This document shows, piece after piece, positions 10,298 through 20,328 of a DNA stretch of 64,000 bases. This DNA is from Cytidiella melzeri (Eukaryota; Basidiomycota; Agaricomycetes; Polyporales; Irpicaceae), in assembly GCA_022592445.1 (NCBI GenBank), contig JABYQR010000112.1:1-64000 (forward strand), read 5' to 3'. Position 1 is the stretch's first letter, and each line of letters begins with the position of its first letter. A program made the position numbers and the translations under genes. The notes beneath the pieces were generated by a model. The model was not told where the DNA came from, ran no database searches, and saw only the letters and a list, made by a program, of their open reading frames with translations.

Positions 10298-11863
10298 ATG
10301 GGAAAATACTCTGGCTCAAGAGACTGGAGCGGTAATCCAAAGGAGGCCCCCATTTCGCGGTGCAGCACGCTGTGGAAGGGATCGACAGAGTACCAAGCCC
10401 TGAAGTATGCTCCTGAGCAAGGCATAGACGTCTCTGGTTGCTGTCCCTGCGGAGCAAAAGGCACTATAGCTGTGGGCAAGAAGCTTGATTGTTTTGGCAC
10501 AATTTTTCTGAATGTACGTGCCAAATTGAACACCGTTTGCTCTTTTCTTACTCAATTATAGTGTCCGGATTGCCGTATTGTGGTTGCATTGGGAACGGTC
10601 ATCTTCCCAGATGATGTACGGAACGACTTGGAGAGGCAGCGACTCAAGGACTGGGAAGCGTGAATGCACGAAGAAGGGCCTGAAGGATATCTCAAAGCTG
10701 AACAAGGGGCTGCCTGTTCCTCTAGCACTCCCCAGCCTCCTCCTCCCAGCCAATATCGACGTGAGGTAAGTTTGCTCAGGTGTATAAAGTCATATATATT
10801 GTTGACAATCCGGAACTTAGCCGACCCTATCACCTCCCACTGCCAGCTCCTCTACTGCTGCTGGTGTTGGTCTGCTCCCACCTGTTACGACGCCTGTGAA
10901 GAAGGAAACTATCTTTGGCGTCATGATCAAGAATGAGCCTCCTGTCACTCCAAAGAGCGCTCCCCGCCCACTGTCGCGACAATTGTCTCACTCCTCCATA
11001 AGCTCGTGGTCAGATGAAGGTAACAAAGTTCCAGGTTTTCCAACTCCTACTGCGCCAGTCAAAGGGGAAGACGATTCAGACATTGAGGTGGGAGAAATCT
11101 ACATGAGGCGCCAGAGCGTCAAGGCTAGCTCACTGTCAAGGGCTGCAGTCAAGAAGACTCAGCTTGGCAAGGTACGTGATACTTTATTGAGACACCAATA
11201 AGTGCTGACTTAATGCAGGGAACCAAAACTAGTCCAATCAGGCTTTCGTCTCCTCCGGCCACTCAATCTGTCCCACTGAGCTCCCTCACTCCGAGCAGTG
11301 CGTTGGCTAGGCAGAACACTGAAGCCCCAGGCAACTCCAGTGATGTATTGTTGCCTACAAAACGCAGGATTGAAACCTTGATGGAGGTGAGGTTCCACAC
11401 CTGTTGCATCTTCTTACAGTCCTTACTCATCCAATGGTAGGTCTTCACCTCCAAGAAGCTGAAGCTCTCCCTGGAGGACGTCAGAAAGAATGCTATGCGC
11501 GATATCAACGTCATTCTGTGGTACACGGTAAGCAACCAATTGTTGCGGGTCACAGCTTTACCTAACTCTGCAGTACAGGTATCTGGTCAGCCTCTCTTCG
11601 TTGATTGCCAGGTCCCATACCTCTTTCGCATTACCAATCTGCAGCAGCTTTGCCACACCCTAAGCATCAAGCCCAATGATCGCTTCAAAGTGTATTACCC
11701 TGGACTTTGTTCGTGGGGTGATCTGATCTCAGCAGACAGCATTGTTGACAGCTATCCCCTTCGTTTACCGGTTATAATGCTTCGACGTGAAGGAGTGGAG
11801 TACTGTGCAGGTTTTCATGAGGCGCTTGCTCTGCTGTACACCGACAAAGTGTACAAGAATTAA
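10298..11863 (+). pseudogene. Gene C: CxC..CxxC zinc-ribbon-like protein, one in-frame TGA
   Basis: The start ATG is 10,298-10,300 (MGKYSGSRDWSGNPKEAP). A cysteine cluster GCCPCGAKGTIAVGKKL..C, then after an intron CPDCRIVVALGTV, suggests a four-cysteine zinc ribbon at about residues 47-80. The frame meets TGA at 10,661-10,663 between LKDWEA and MHEEGPEGYLKAEQ. Coding continues in the same frame to a good donor at 10,765. Later exons are Ser/Pro-rich and basic (SAPRPLSRQLSHSS, KGEDDSDIEVGEIYMRR), then LLPTKRRIETLME. The C-terminal domain of about 95 residues is well ordered (VSGQPLFVDCQVPYLFRITN, then PGLCSWGDLISADSIVDSY) and ends at TAA 11,861-11,863. I do not know this family. The zinc cluster and basic linkers suggest a nucleic-acid-binding accessory protein of the element. 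Confidence 0.55.
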
Positions 11864-12190
11864 CTGTGGTCACGTTGAGTATCTTGAATAGTCTGTTCCT
11901 CTTGTCTTTGTTTTCTTGTCTCTCAACGTATGCCCTTAGACAAAAAAGAGCAAAGAAACCCCTGACTGCACTAGCTTAGTGTTTTTTTCTGCATTATTGT
12001 GTAACATCGTCCTTCTCAATCAATTCGAGCTGTAGTGTTCATAGTTGACAAGAGTGATTATATGAGTATAAGATTGACCTATCTGAGGGTATTCGTAAAG
12101 ATCATATGTACAAGGGAGTGACTACGTAAAGATCGTATGTACAAAAGAGTGGCTACGTAAGCTACGTAAAGCTGGGTGATTAAAGGTAAT
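11864..12190. other. Gap between convergent gene C and TET/JBP
   Basis: This is a shared 3' region. It contains a 31-base tandem duplication at 12,094-12,155 and no gene. Confidence 0.5.
12094..12155 (+). repeat. 31-base tandem repeat, two copies
   Basis: Units begin at 12,094 and 12,125 with CGTAAAGATC(A/G)TATGTACAA. A third partial CTACGTAAAGCTG follows. Confidence 0.75.
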
Positions 12191-13984
12191 CTAAGTTAAC
12201 GGTCGCTGGTCCTCTTCTAATGATGCCGGTGTTGAAAATGAGTTCAACGAATTGAAAAACCTAGTCTTTTGTCGCTCCTTCTCCTCCTTTATAAACTCCA
12301 AGTCCCTAGTCTCCTGGATGGTCCTCCAGGTCCTAAACCCATACTCCACTCAGCGAAACAAGCCACCGGCAGTGAATTGAGTAAATGACTCCCGCTGTTC
12401 ACCTGGGGCAATGTCAACGTTGCCATGCAATAGTATTGCAGAGGGAATAAAAATGAATGCTCCAGGAGGGAACTCAATGAGAAGATTGAGCTCGCGAAGT
12501 ATCAGATGGCCCCCTTTGGTTGGGTCAAAGTCTCCAGAGCAGAATATAGGGCAGATGCCATCCGCTTTGTTGGCGCAGTCTGTATGCTCGTAGGTCACTG
12601 CTCTCCTGCTGTAGTTGGTTGACTGTGCAGCAAAGGGGCTACCGTCAAAAGGATATCGGAGCCCTGGGTGACGTGCAAGAAGTGTCTTGCGAAGCTCTGC
12701 GTACGAAATGTAGTGCTTAGGGAAGTAGAAAGCGAAGGCACCTAAGGATGAGTGAGCATATATGTGCGCAGACATGTACACAAGACTTACTCTTGATGAA
12801 TCCAACCACACGACAACGTTTGGGTCCGAAGCAAACATATCGAGAACTCGTTGATTGTGCTTGTTTTGAGCCAGTTCGCCTGGACGCTGTATGTAGAGTC
12901 AGAAACAGATCTACCCTTGCATGGATCACATACCTTCTGCCCACCACCGAATGACACACCTGAGGTGGTGCTGTGGAATTTGCCCCGCCTCTCTACATGC
13001 TTCGGAAAACGGAACTTACGTTGCGTTGCCCACAAAATACGGCAAAAACCCTGGACAACCTGATCCCACTGGCCATCTCGGTTTGGAGGGTGTACCAGGG
13101 CTGCAAACATACGGTCTTCTTATCTAGCAGAGCTACCGTATTCCTAGCAAATGACTCAGTAGATGCAGTGTGAGTTGATTAATGGCTTACCGTCCTGTCC
13201 ACTTCACAACTTCAAAGCCCTGATTGATGTAGTGCTCCAAGGGATGGTACTTGTCTCTCAGCGGCCTTGTCAAGCCAACGAAGCCTGGCTTGCATGCGGG
13301 AAGCTTGCTGATGTCGTTCTTCACCTGTATCGTCTCAACCTTGCCATGTTCCATCCTTGCATTGACCCGTAATTTGTACCAAGTCGGATCTTGGCGTTTC
13401 AGAAACTTACGCCTATTGAGCTATGTTTCAAGCGCTGTTTTCTTGCCGCGTCTGTCTTGGACTGTAAGGAGGCAGGTGGCGGTTGCGACGATGGTGAGAA
13501 AGTCGAAGGCAGCTGCGGTAGGGGTGTTGGCGACAGTAGCGGAGAGAGCAGAGGCAATGGCTGCGGTAACAATAGAGATGGAGACAGTGGTGGCAACGGC
13601 GAAGGTAGTGGACACGGAGACAAGTCCATCGGAGACAGCGAGGCGTAGAGGCCCATAGAAGCAGGGGAAGGTGGCAGCGGAGTGAGGGGGCCGTCAAAGA
13701 GAGTGTAAAGCAGGTCCTCCTCTGGTGCAGGGGTGGGAGTGAGGGGGCCGTCAAAGAGAGTGTAACGCAGGTCCTCCTCTGGTGTAGGGGTGGGGGGGGG
13801 CGCATAGAATCAGGTGAGGCAAACAGAGGGGTGAGGGGAACATGATGCGGTGAGTACACAAGATCCAAACCCTCGTTGTCCTCGGCATCCTCCAAAGAGC
13901 GGACGTCCGAAGCCTGCAACGCTGCCGCTAAAAATCTTCCACGTCAATATCCACACCCACATGAACAAAGTCGTTGAAATCCAT
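12191..13984 (-). pseudogene. Fungal TET/JBP-type 2-oxoglutarate/Fe(II) dioxygenase, disrupted
   Basis: This belongs to the fungal TET/JBP family, whose animal and kinetoplastid relatives oxidise 5-methylcytosine or thymine in DNA. Exons read on the minus strand show the family opening FEVVKWTG, GVSFGGGQKRPGELAQNKHN, the Fe-binding HTD (VTYEHTDCANKADG), GDFDPTKGGHLILRELNLLI, EFPPGAFIFIPSAILLHGNV with the distal His, and the 2OG-binding Arg in GEQRESFTQFTAGGLFR. Catalytic residues are therefore present. The universally seen Trp after GGLFR is replaced by TGA (12,350-12,352). Beyond it the frame stays open for about 52 codons (VEYGFRTWRTIQ...) to a TAG at 12,191-12,193. At the other end, ATG 13,982-13,984 opens MDFNDFVHVGVDIDVEDF and meets TAG; one extra T would join it to QASDVRSLEDAEDNEG. 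A tandem duplication near 13,685-13,800 lies in a Pro-rich segment. It diverges from the KDZ gene. The family call is secure; activity is doubtful. Confidence 0.88.
13685..13800. repeat. About 60-base tandem duplication in the TET/JBP N-terminal region
   Basis: Two successive copies of GGGGGCCGTCAAAGAGAGTG followed by CAGGTCCTCCTCTGGTG occur. They encode repeated Leu/Thr/Pro-rich sequence on the minus strand. Confidence 0.75.
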
Positions 13985-14062
13985 CTAAAAAAACGAACAG
14001 AGTCAGCTGAGGTTCATTTTCAGGAAGTTGGTGGGCGCAATGCAGCTATGGACAAGTCGTTT

Positions 14063-14210
14063 GGGGGCTAGCGGGCGAGGTGATATGTAACTCCGTACCC
14101 GCTAACACCCCCACCTCATTGTTGTAATAAATGATAACAGGCACATCTGCGGTCGGATTGAGTGAGACGGCTTAAGTGTTGTGTAACTCTGCGGCCGCTT
14201 GTTCTCGCAC
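14063..14210 (-). repeat. R repeat copy 2; candidate left terminus of the KDZ unit
   Basis: This is the reverse complement of 3741-3894. It also matches the reverse complement of the right KDZ flank: GCACATCTGCGGTCGGATTG here against CAACATCTGCGGTCGTATTG there. Its outer edge is GGGGCTAG (14,064-14,071), comparable with CTAACCCC at 19,902-19,909. Confidence 0.7.
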
Positions 14211-14410
14211 CCTCCCACAGACATGTTGTGCGGAGAAAGGGAGAGGAGAAAGATAACTGATGCAACTTACCATTCAAGTGGGTGCAACCGGGCTCAGCTG
14301 CGTGGCTGGGTAAAGCGTGGCAAGGGCTGAAGATGACAGGGCGACGTACCTGGGGTCCAAAATCTGCCCAATCCTATCCCAATCCTACCCCACAAGACTT
14401 CCCTTGTGTC

Positions 14411-14970
14411 CAGCCAGCGAACGAGTGTCGACAGACTGCTCGATGCGGCTTGTGACTACGCCACAGGCGTGTCGAGTCTGTACCACGCCACAAGCGTGTA
14501 CTGAAGGATGAGTGGCAACGAGGGCGGCAACAAGGGCGAGGACGAGGGAGAGTGGGAGAGGGCAAGGGCAACGTCGAGAAACGAGGGCGACGACGGCAAG
14601 AAAGGGGGCAACAACGAGGGCGGCGAGGAGAACGACAAGGAGGGCGGCAAGGAGGGCTCAAACAAGGGTGACAAGGGCAAGGACGGGAACAACAACGAGG
14701 GCAGCAAGGAGGGCCAAACCAAGGGCAATGACGAGGGCGAGGACGGGCGCAACAACGAGGGCAATGAGAGGACAGCGAGGAGGGCGATGACGAGGGCAAC
14801 GACAAGGGGGCAAACAAGAGCGACAAGGGCGAGGACAACAGCTACAGCGTCAAAACGAGGGCGAGAGAAGGGCAAGGGCGAAAGAAGGGCAAGGGCGAGA
14901 GAAGGGCAAGGGCGAGAGAAGGGCGAAAGCGAGAGAACGAGGGGGGGGCAAGGATGAGGGCAAGGGCGAG
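14411..14970 (+). repeat. Palindrome arm plus GA-rich minisatellite, single copy
   Basis: The first 160 bases match 2592-2757. The remainder is a degenerate array of GAGGGC/AAGGGC-type units. It has an open plus-strand frame made of Glu/Gly/Asn, which I regard as non-coding. Confidence 0.8.
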
Positions 14971-15361
14971 GTTGGACGCGAACTCCAACACTACTGTCAG
15001 GTGATCGCGATGATCACGTGATGGGCGCTTGAACTTACGCAGACTCAGAGAGTCGTCTGTGACTCTTTGCCCTTGCTCTCAGCTCACTGGTCTTTGCCTC
15101 CTCCTCGCTGTCTTGCGTCCTCCGTTGTCTCAAGCCAGGACGTCTCTGGGATTGCCTGTGGCATCTCAACACATCGGTGTCTTGTGCGACTGTGTCGCCA
15201 GAGTCGTTGTGCAAATCTGTGCAACTGTGTCGCTGAGCTCCTCCATCTTGTGCAACTCGTAGGAGGTGAGTGTTCTGTAGGTCGCTGACCTTGACCTTTC
15301 CCTCACCTACTGACCTTCCACTGCTTTGGACTGGCATTACACATGATTTTCAGCTACCAAG

Positions 15362-18300
15362 ATGTCTGGACCGCCTGCAGACCCACCCAAGACGCCCTGC
15401 AAAACTCCATCCAGGCCTCCTTCTATCACGGTTTCAATGCCTTCGCCACAGCACAAGCAACTCATTACAAGTTCTACACCTTCGCCACAGCAGGAGCAAC
15501 TCGTTTCACCCGCCTCCTCCCTCGCATTCCCTCATCTTCAACCGCCAACAATTACAACCTCTGTTAATCGATGTTCCATTTTGACCACCAGTTCTATATC
15601 TATTCGTGAACATACATGGTCAGGAACACTGTCATCCACACATGCATCCAGTCGACTAGTAGCACCGCCTCTCACCATAGCTGTTGCTGGGGCTCAGGCC
15701 TCGGCAATGAAGCTGAAAAGTCTGCACTCGTCGAAAAAGGCAAGAACGGGAACAACAAGGCTATATTGCAAAGATAGCAGCCCAACTTTGAGCGTAGAGG
15801 TAAGGCCTGTTGACTTTGCCCTTCTTTATGCTGATGTTTAGCCAGCCTAAGCAGGTAGACGACCTCAACGCATCAACTGGTGAGGCCAGTGAGCCTAAGA
15901 GCATCTCGCATGTATGTTTGGCAGCTATACCAGCAGTATGTTGCTAATACAACTCACGAGTTTTAGAAACCTTCGGTAAAAATGAGTGACTTCCTCAGCC
16001 TTGCTTTGGAAGTTGAAGCAGCTCTCTTCGGTTGCCATGCTGGCCCCATCAAGTCAGCAATGCTTTGCACCGTTTGTAACGCTTCCACACCTAGGGGTGT
16101 GTATCGCTGCAAGGAGTGCTGGGGTGGTCACGTTTGCTGCAAACGGTGCATGGTTGACGCGCACAAAGGGAATCCTCTGCACATCATTGAGGAGTGGGTG
16201 TCAGAGCGAGAGTGTTGGACTCGCACTACGCTGGCGGATCTTGGGATGATTATTCACTTGGGGGATCACGGAGGTACTCCCCTGTGCGAGCACTGTGGAT
16301 GTTGCGCGAGACATATGTGTTGTAAACCTTTGCGGAGCTCAGCAAGCTATGGTCAGGTTCTGCGGATGCTGCAAAAACGGTCAAGTTCCCCGGGCAGATT
16401 ATACCCAGCTTCTGGACGCGGAGCTTTGGCCTGCAACCTGGAAAAAGGTCATGACCGTCTTCTCTCTCGACGTTTTGGACAGCTTTCGAAGGCTTTTGAC
16501 ACAAGGCAATGTAACCGCCCAAGACTTTCTTACGTGCCTTGTTCGTCAAACGGATGGTGTGCTGCCACACACCGTCAAGGTCAGTCGGTCCATTCATATC
16601 TTGTATGTTCTGCTCTGACCAAGTTCCTTTCTTTAGGATTGTTATCGAGAATTCTTGAGTGCGACTCGGGAGTATCAATTCATCAAATTATGTATGCGCA
16701 AAGGTGTTCAGCCATCCCCAGAATTAGGATATGGCAGCTTAGCAACGCTGTGCTCTGCCTGTCCTCACATAGACATTAACATCTCCCCAGAATGGACCAC
16801 ACGTCCTGACCATAAACTGTTCGTAATCCCCTTGCTCATTCAACTGGGGGCCAACTGACCATTTGTATAGCCACTTAGATGCCCTGTACCATGCGGTAGA
16901 TGGCAATTTTACCCAAAACCTGAAAGACAAAGGGTCTGACGACAGAGACTTCCCCCTTACCCTTGGCGCTGGTTATTTCGCCAACGAAAACAATGCCAAG
17001 ACTTACTTTGCATTGATGCCCCCACCCAAAAGTCAGGTCTGTGTTTCATAGTGCCGATATAACGCACACGTGCCTATGAGCTGCTCATTCATGCCCTTGC
17101 TCCCCTCAGGCTTCCAGTTGCAACAAGTTTGGCGCGATGGGCTACTACGGCCATTGGGGTTCTGTCTCAGGTTTGGTTGGGCTGTCTTGTGCGCGACACA
17201 TGTTTGTTTTACCAGGTGGGGGGGTGGACCTGAAGCTGGGTGAGACGTGAGTCCGAATCACGTCTCTTAACAGCTTGAATTCTGACAGTCTGTAGCTGGG
17301 CAGCAGTCAATTTTTTGATGCTTTCCGGGCTGCAGCGCTGGATGCAACTAAGACTTCACATATCCGCGTACGACATCAATTGCCAGTACCGTATACATTT
17401 CTGGGAGCGACTGGCAGCAATTCAAGAGAAGTTTTTCAAGAAGCGGATGTCTGCCCTCGCGTCTATCAAGGACTTCCGTTTTCCTGCTACTCGTGCTGCA
17501 GTTGGAAAGTTTCATGAGCCTGCCCACAAGCAAGACTGCCTTCTCTCATACTCATTTCACTACTTACCAGGTGCCGGCCAAACTGATGGAGAGGCACCTG
17601 AGTGCATATGGGCTTCAACAACATCCCTAGCACTCCGCACTCGGGAAATGAGTGCTGGTCATCGCCACGACACCATCAATTTTTTCCACAACGACATGAA
17701 CTGGCGCAGGACATATGGCATAGGTACGTACTTTGTCAGCAGAGATGTATGGTTGCTCAAATGTTTGAAGTGCGTTGTCTGGTCAAGAAGTACTCTGAAG
17801 CAAGCAAGTATGAGAGTGAAAGTGCGTTAGGCTTGGAGGAACTCAGCGTAGAGATCAATTCGTCTGGCCTGCCGGCAAACATTTTGGATGAGTGGGAGGC
17901 TAAGAAGGTCGAGTGGGAGCAGCACCTGATACGTGTTGGCCTGCCTCCCTCAGACACAAGACGCACATCTCGGAAGCCCAAGGATTTGTATTCACCGTAT
18001 GAGCCAGCAAAGACAAAAGGTGAGACTATTCTCCAGCCGTGATTTGTCTCTCTTTACTTACCATTGTTCCAGCTGCTACTCAAAAAGAGATCCTTGAGTC
18101 ACTTCAGAAACGCGCCGCGGTTGGGGTACCTGACGGCGTAGGTATGTACGACATTATACATGAGGGCATAGAGCTTCAGGAGCTGAGGTTGGTACTTTGC
18201 ATGCTACAATATACCAAGGCTGATTATCCAGCAGATCAATCCTTGCCCTACAACTTACTCGTAAATCCAGCAGTCTTCCAGATGAGAAAGTTAAGGAAAT

Positions 18301-19518
18301 TCAGGAGGGTATCTTGAATCGAGTTGTTGTATGGGAGGAGAAAGCTCGGTTGTCGCTGGGGATCTCTGTTGCCACTGCTATGGACAGCCTATCAGACATC
18401 CGTCGCTCATCTGTACGGAGAATAGTCAATGACAGAGAAGGTCTTGCCGTAAATGAGACTTGGGATGACGAGGTAATATCCTGGTCTCTTTGACATATGT
18501 GTACATACTGATATTTGTTTGTCTAGGGCGATAGCAATGATGAAGACGATTTGGTCTTACCGAGCAGGGACTCAGGCTCCAGAAAGCGCAAAGTGCAAGT
18601 GGTAGATGCAGGTCAGACTGTGAAGCAGCAGGGGACAAAACTGGGCCGGAAGGTTTTAGACGACTTGCAAACAATCAGAATTCACCTTCCATCATCGTAT
18701 CCTGAAGATATCAGAGCTCACCCAGCTATGAAGGAGGCAGTCGAGCTTGAGATTGCAATGCGGCGGGCTGACGCCGATGATGCTCTTGACCAAGTCCGAG
18801 CCTACCTGGCCTCAACGTATGGGCTTCACCGGCATCTGAAGAAGTCTACCACTCAGCAAACCAAGCTTCGTAGCCGCGCACCCGCACAGCGCCTTCAATC
18901 TGCAGTGTATGCTGCCGCAAATGTCTACCGTCGGGCACGAGTGGCAATGATTTCTTTGGGTATGGCAGAGTCTGACAACGTGTATCGGCCCCTCAAAAAT
19001 GCTCATCTCAAGGCATTTGTGGTGCACGAGCAAAACCGGCGTTTGGGAGATAGTAGAAAGCTGGCACAGTCATGGATTTGGGGAAGCCTTTCCTTTGTCG
19101 ACAATGACTTTAGCGAAGCCGTGAAGGATCATATGATTGAGAGTTAGTCACGAATTCAAGTGTTTCTGCTTATTGTCTCTAAGCCCTACCTCTCTAGACC
19201 TACGTGTGCACTGGTGCAGAACGAGAGCGACTGCTGAGCGGTGGGCTGAGGAGAAGGAGGTTGTGACTATGGAAATGCAACGAGCGGTATGGTTTTTTGA
19301 ATTCAATGCTGATTTGTGGCAGCGTCAGGCAGAGACAAGACAGGGTGATAACATTGGCTCAGCTGCATACGCTCGGAGGTGAGGTTTGTGTACTCCATAG
19401 CTATGACTACTTAATTCCCATTGTCAACAGACAGGCCTTCAATTATCAGCAATTATTACAGTATTGCCGTGATGAGTTTGCAAAGCTCGCACCAACAGCG
19501 GTATGTACCACTCTTTAG
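15362..19518 (+). CDS. KDZ transposase with CxC2 cysteine cluster, probable frameshift
   Basis: A Kyakuja-Dileera-Zisupton DDE-type transposase. From the ATG at 15,362 a Ser/Thr/Pro-rich leader precedes the CxC2 cluster (LCTVCNASTPRGVYRCKECW, CCKRCMVDAHKGNPLHIIEE). Next come FCGCCKNGQVPR, FSLDVLDSFRRLLTQGNVT, ACPHIDINISPEW, LDALYHAVDGNFTQNLKDK, the conserved Asp in SAYDINCQYRIHFWERLAAI, and GAGQTDGEAPECIWASTTSL, the DGE..E part of the catalytic core. The C-terminal region is helical (ARRADADDALDQVRAYL-like). About ten introns are needed. At 16,279-16,282 a CCCC run throws the frame: one C fewer would join HGGTP to CASTVDVARDICVVNL. The rest reads well when spliced, and the stop is TAG 19,516-19,518. 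It diverges from TET/JBP. The family is certain; activity is unlikely if the frameshift is real. Confidence 0.9.
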
Positions 19519-19710
19519 CAGAAGCATGTCGTGTGTTTACCTTAGCTAGATCACTGCCAAATGCCCATACATTGGCCACTCAAACAACATGGACTTAGAC
19601 TAACAGCCAAGATTGCCTGCGTTGCCTCAGAATTGTGTGTAGACTCTGTATGTAATGAAGCGAGCATCTGCCCTTTATCCTCCCTGTTCTTTGTACAACA
19701 TGTTGTTGTG

Positions 19711-19909
19711 GGAAGGCGTGAGACTGAGCAGCCACAGAGTTACATAACACTTAAGCTGTCTCACTCATTCGACATGTCTGTGGGAAGGCGTGAGACCGAG
19801 CGGCCAGAGAGTTACATAACACTTAAGCTGTCTCACTCAATACGACCGCAGATGTTGTCCGTCATTGTGCAACAACAATGGGCAAGGGGCATTAGAGGCT
19901 ACTAACCCC
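19711..19909 (+). repeat. R repeats 3 and 4, tandem; candidate right terminus of the KDZ unit
   Basis: Two units start at 19,711 and 19,783 (period 72), each GGAAGGCGTGAGAC.GAGC and AGAGTTACATAACACTTAAG. The second continues through CGACCGCAGATGTTG to CTAACCCC. They are inverted relative to copy 2. Confidence 0.75.
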
Positions 19910-20190
19910 TGACTGAGTTGTTGGACCCAGCCATCTTGGTTTAGGATAGGTTGTTGATGTTGTGAAGTTGGCAAGGTGAATACAATTACAGCTGTTATGG
20001 GCATTCAAGGCGTGTTATCAGAATGAAAGCGGAGGAGATAAAGGGAGGTGATGGCAAGAATAATTGGAGGTGATGGCACGAAGTGAGACAATGCCAAGAA
20101 GTGTGTTGGAGCGGCCACAGCAAGAGGGGAAAAATAGGAAGTGGCAGGGAATTACTATATTAGACACTAATATTGTTGTGGGCGATGGTA

Positions 20191-20219
20191 GTTGTAATAA
20201 TACTATCTTTTATTTGTAA
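20191..20219 (-). repeat. AT-rich inverted repeat, right copy
   Basis: The reverse complement matches 20-48 at 27 of 29 positions by eye. Confidence 0.6.
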
Positions 20220-20323
20220 TATATAGATGTAGGAGTAGCATATAGACAGCCAAAAAGCGCTATTGCGTTGGCCCCTCACTGTATGCAGGGTAGCCCGTGT
20301 GTTGATACGTTTGAGGAGACAGC

Positions 20324-20328
20324 CAAAT
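20324..20328 (+). repeat. Target-site duplication CAAAT, left
   Basis: CAAAT precedes the left LTR and the same five bases follow the right LTR at 25,554-25,558. A 5-base duplication is standard for Copia elements. Confidence 0.95.

Larger units (their letters stand above)
13985..15361. promoter_or_regulatory. Divergent intergenic repeat zone between TET/JBP and KDZ
   Basis: The zone holds R repeat copy 2 (14,063-14,210), a palindrome arm (14,411-14,571) running into GA minisatellite (to about 14,970), then CACCTGACAG and CATCACGTGATC-type sequence in inverse orientation (14,993-15,022). It ends with a module containing CTTGTGCGACTGTGTCGCCA (about 15,130-15,270) that matches the WLM 5' UTR. 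The arrangement mirrors 2185-4889. The KDZ 5' UTR probably has an intron starting at GTGAGTG near 15,265. Confidence 0.55.
14064..19909 (+). mobile_element. KDZ transposon unit bounded by inverted repeats
   Basis: The KDZ transposase gene is bracketed by inverted copies of a repeat of about 115-130 bases, 14,064-14,210 and about 19,776-19,909. Matching inner sequence includes GTGAGAC(G/A)GCTTAAGTGTT and ATCTGCGGTCG; matching outer edges are GGGGYTAG. No target-site duplication is obvious. R copy 1 at 3741-3894 has the same polarity as the right end, so an adjacent or older unit may end there. Confidence 0.6.
20..20219. mobile_element. Putative composite KDZ-type transposon (about 20 kb), decayed
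   Basis: The block holds a KDZ transposase, a TET/JBP-like dioxygenase, a WLM metalloprotease and three uncharacterised genes, with two repeat zones built from the same modules. A 29-base AT-rich sequence at 20-48 matches the reverse complement of 20,191-20,219 at 27 of 29 positions by eye, which could mark outer ends. Sequence just right of 20,215 is a dispersed host-type repeat with a paralogue near 27,165. Linkage of TET/JBP genes with KDZ transposases in basidiomycetes is established knowledge; that all six genes belong to one mobile unit is inference. Alternative: a KDZ element (14,064-19,909) inserted beside an older TET/JBP element. No target duplication can be tested because the left flank is outside the window. 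Confidence 0.5.
19910..20328. other. Junction between the KDZ block and the Copia element
   Basis: No gene. It holds the right copy of the AT-rich inverted repeat (20,191-20,219) and, from about 20,215, the left half of a dispersed repeat interrupted by the Copia insertion. Confidence 0.55.

Noticed and set aside
14374..14957. Open frames over the second minisatellite
   Set aside because: Low-complexity repeat, same reasoning as at 2211-2994.
3741..19909. CRISPR-like array from the recurring R repeats
   Set aside because: Copies are few, unevenly spaced, in both orientations, and the genome is eukaryotic; they fit transposon ends.
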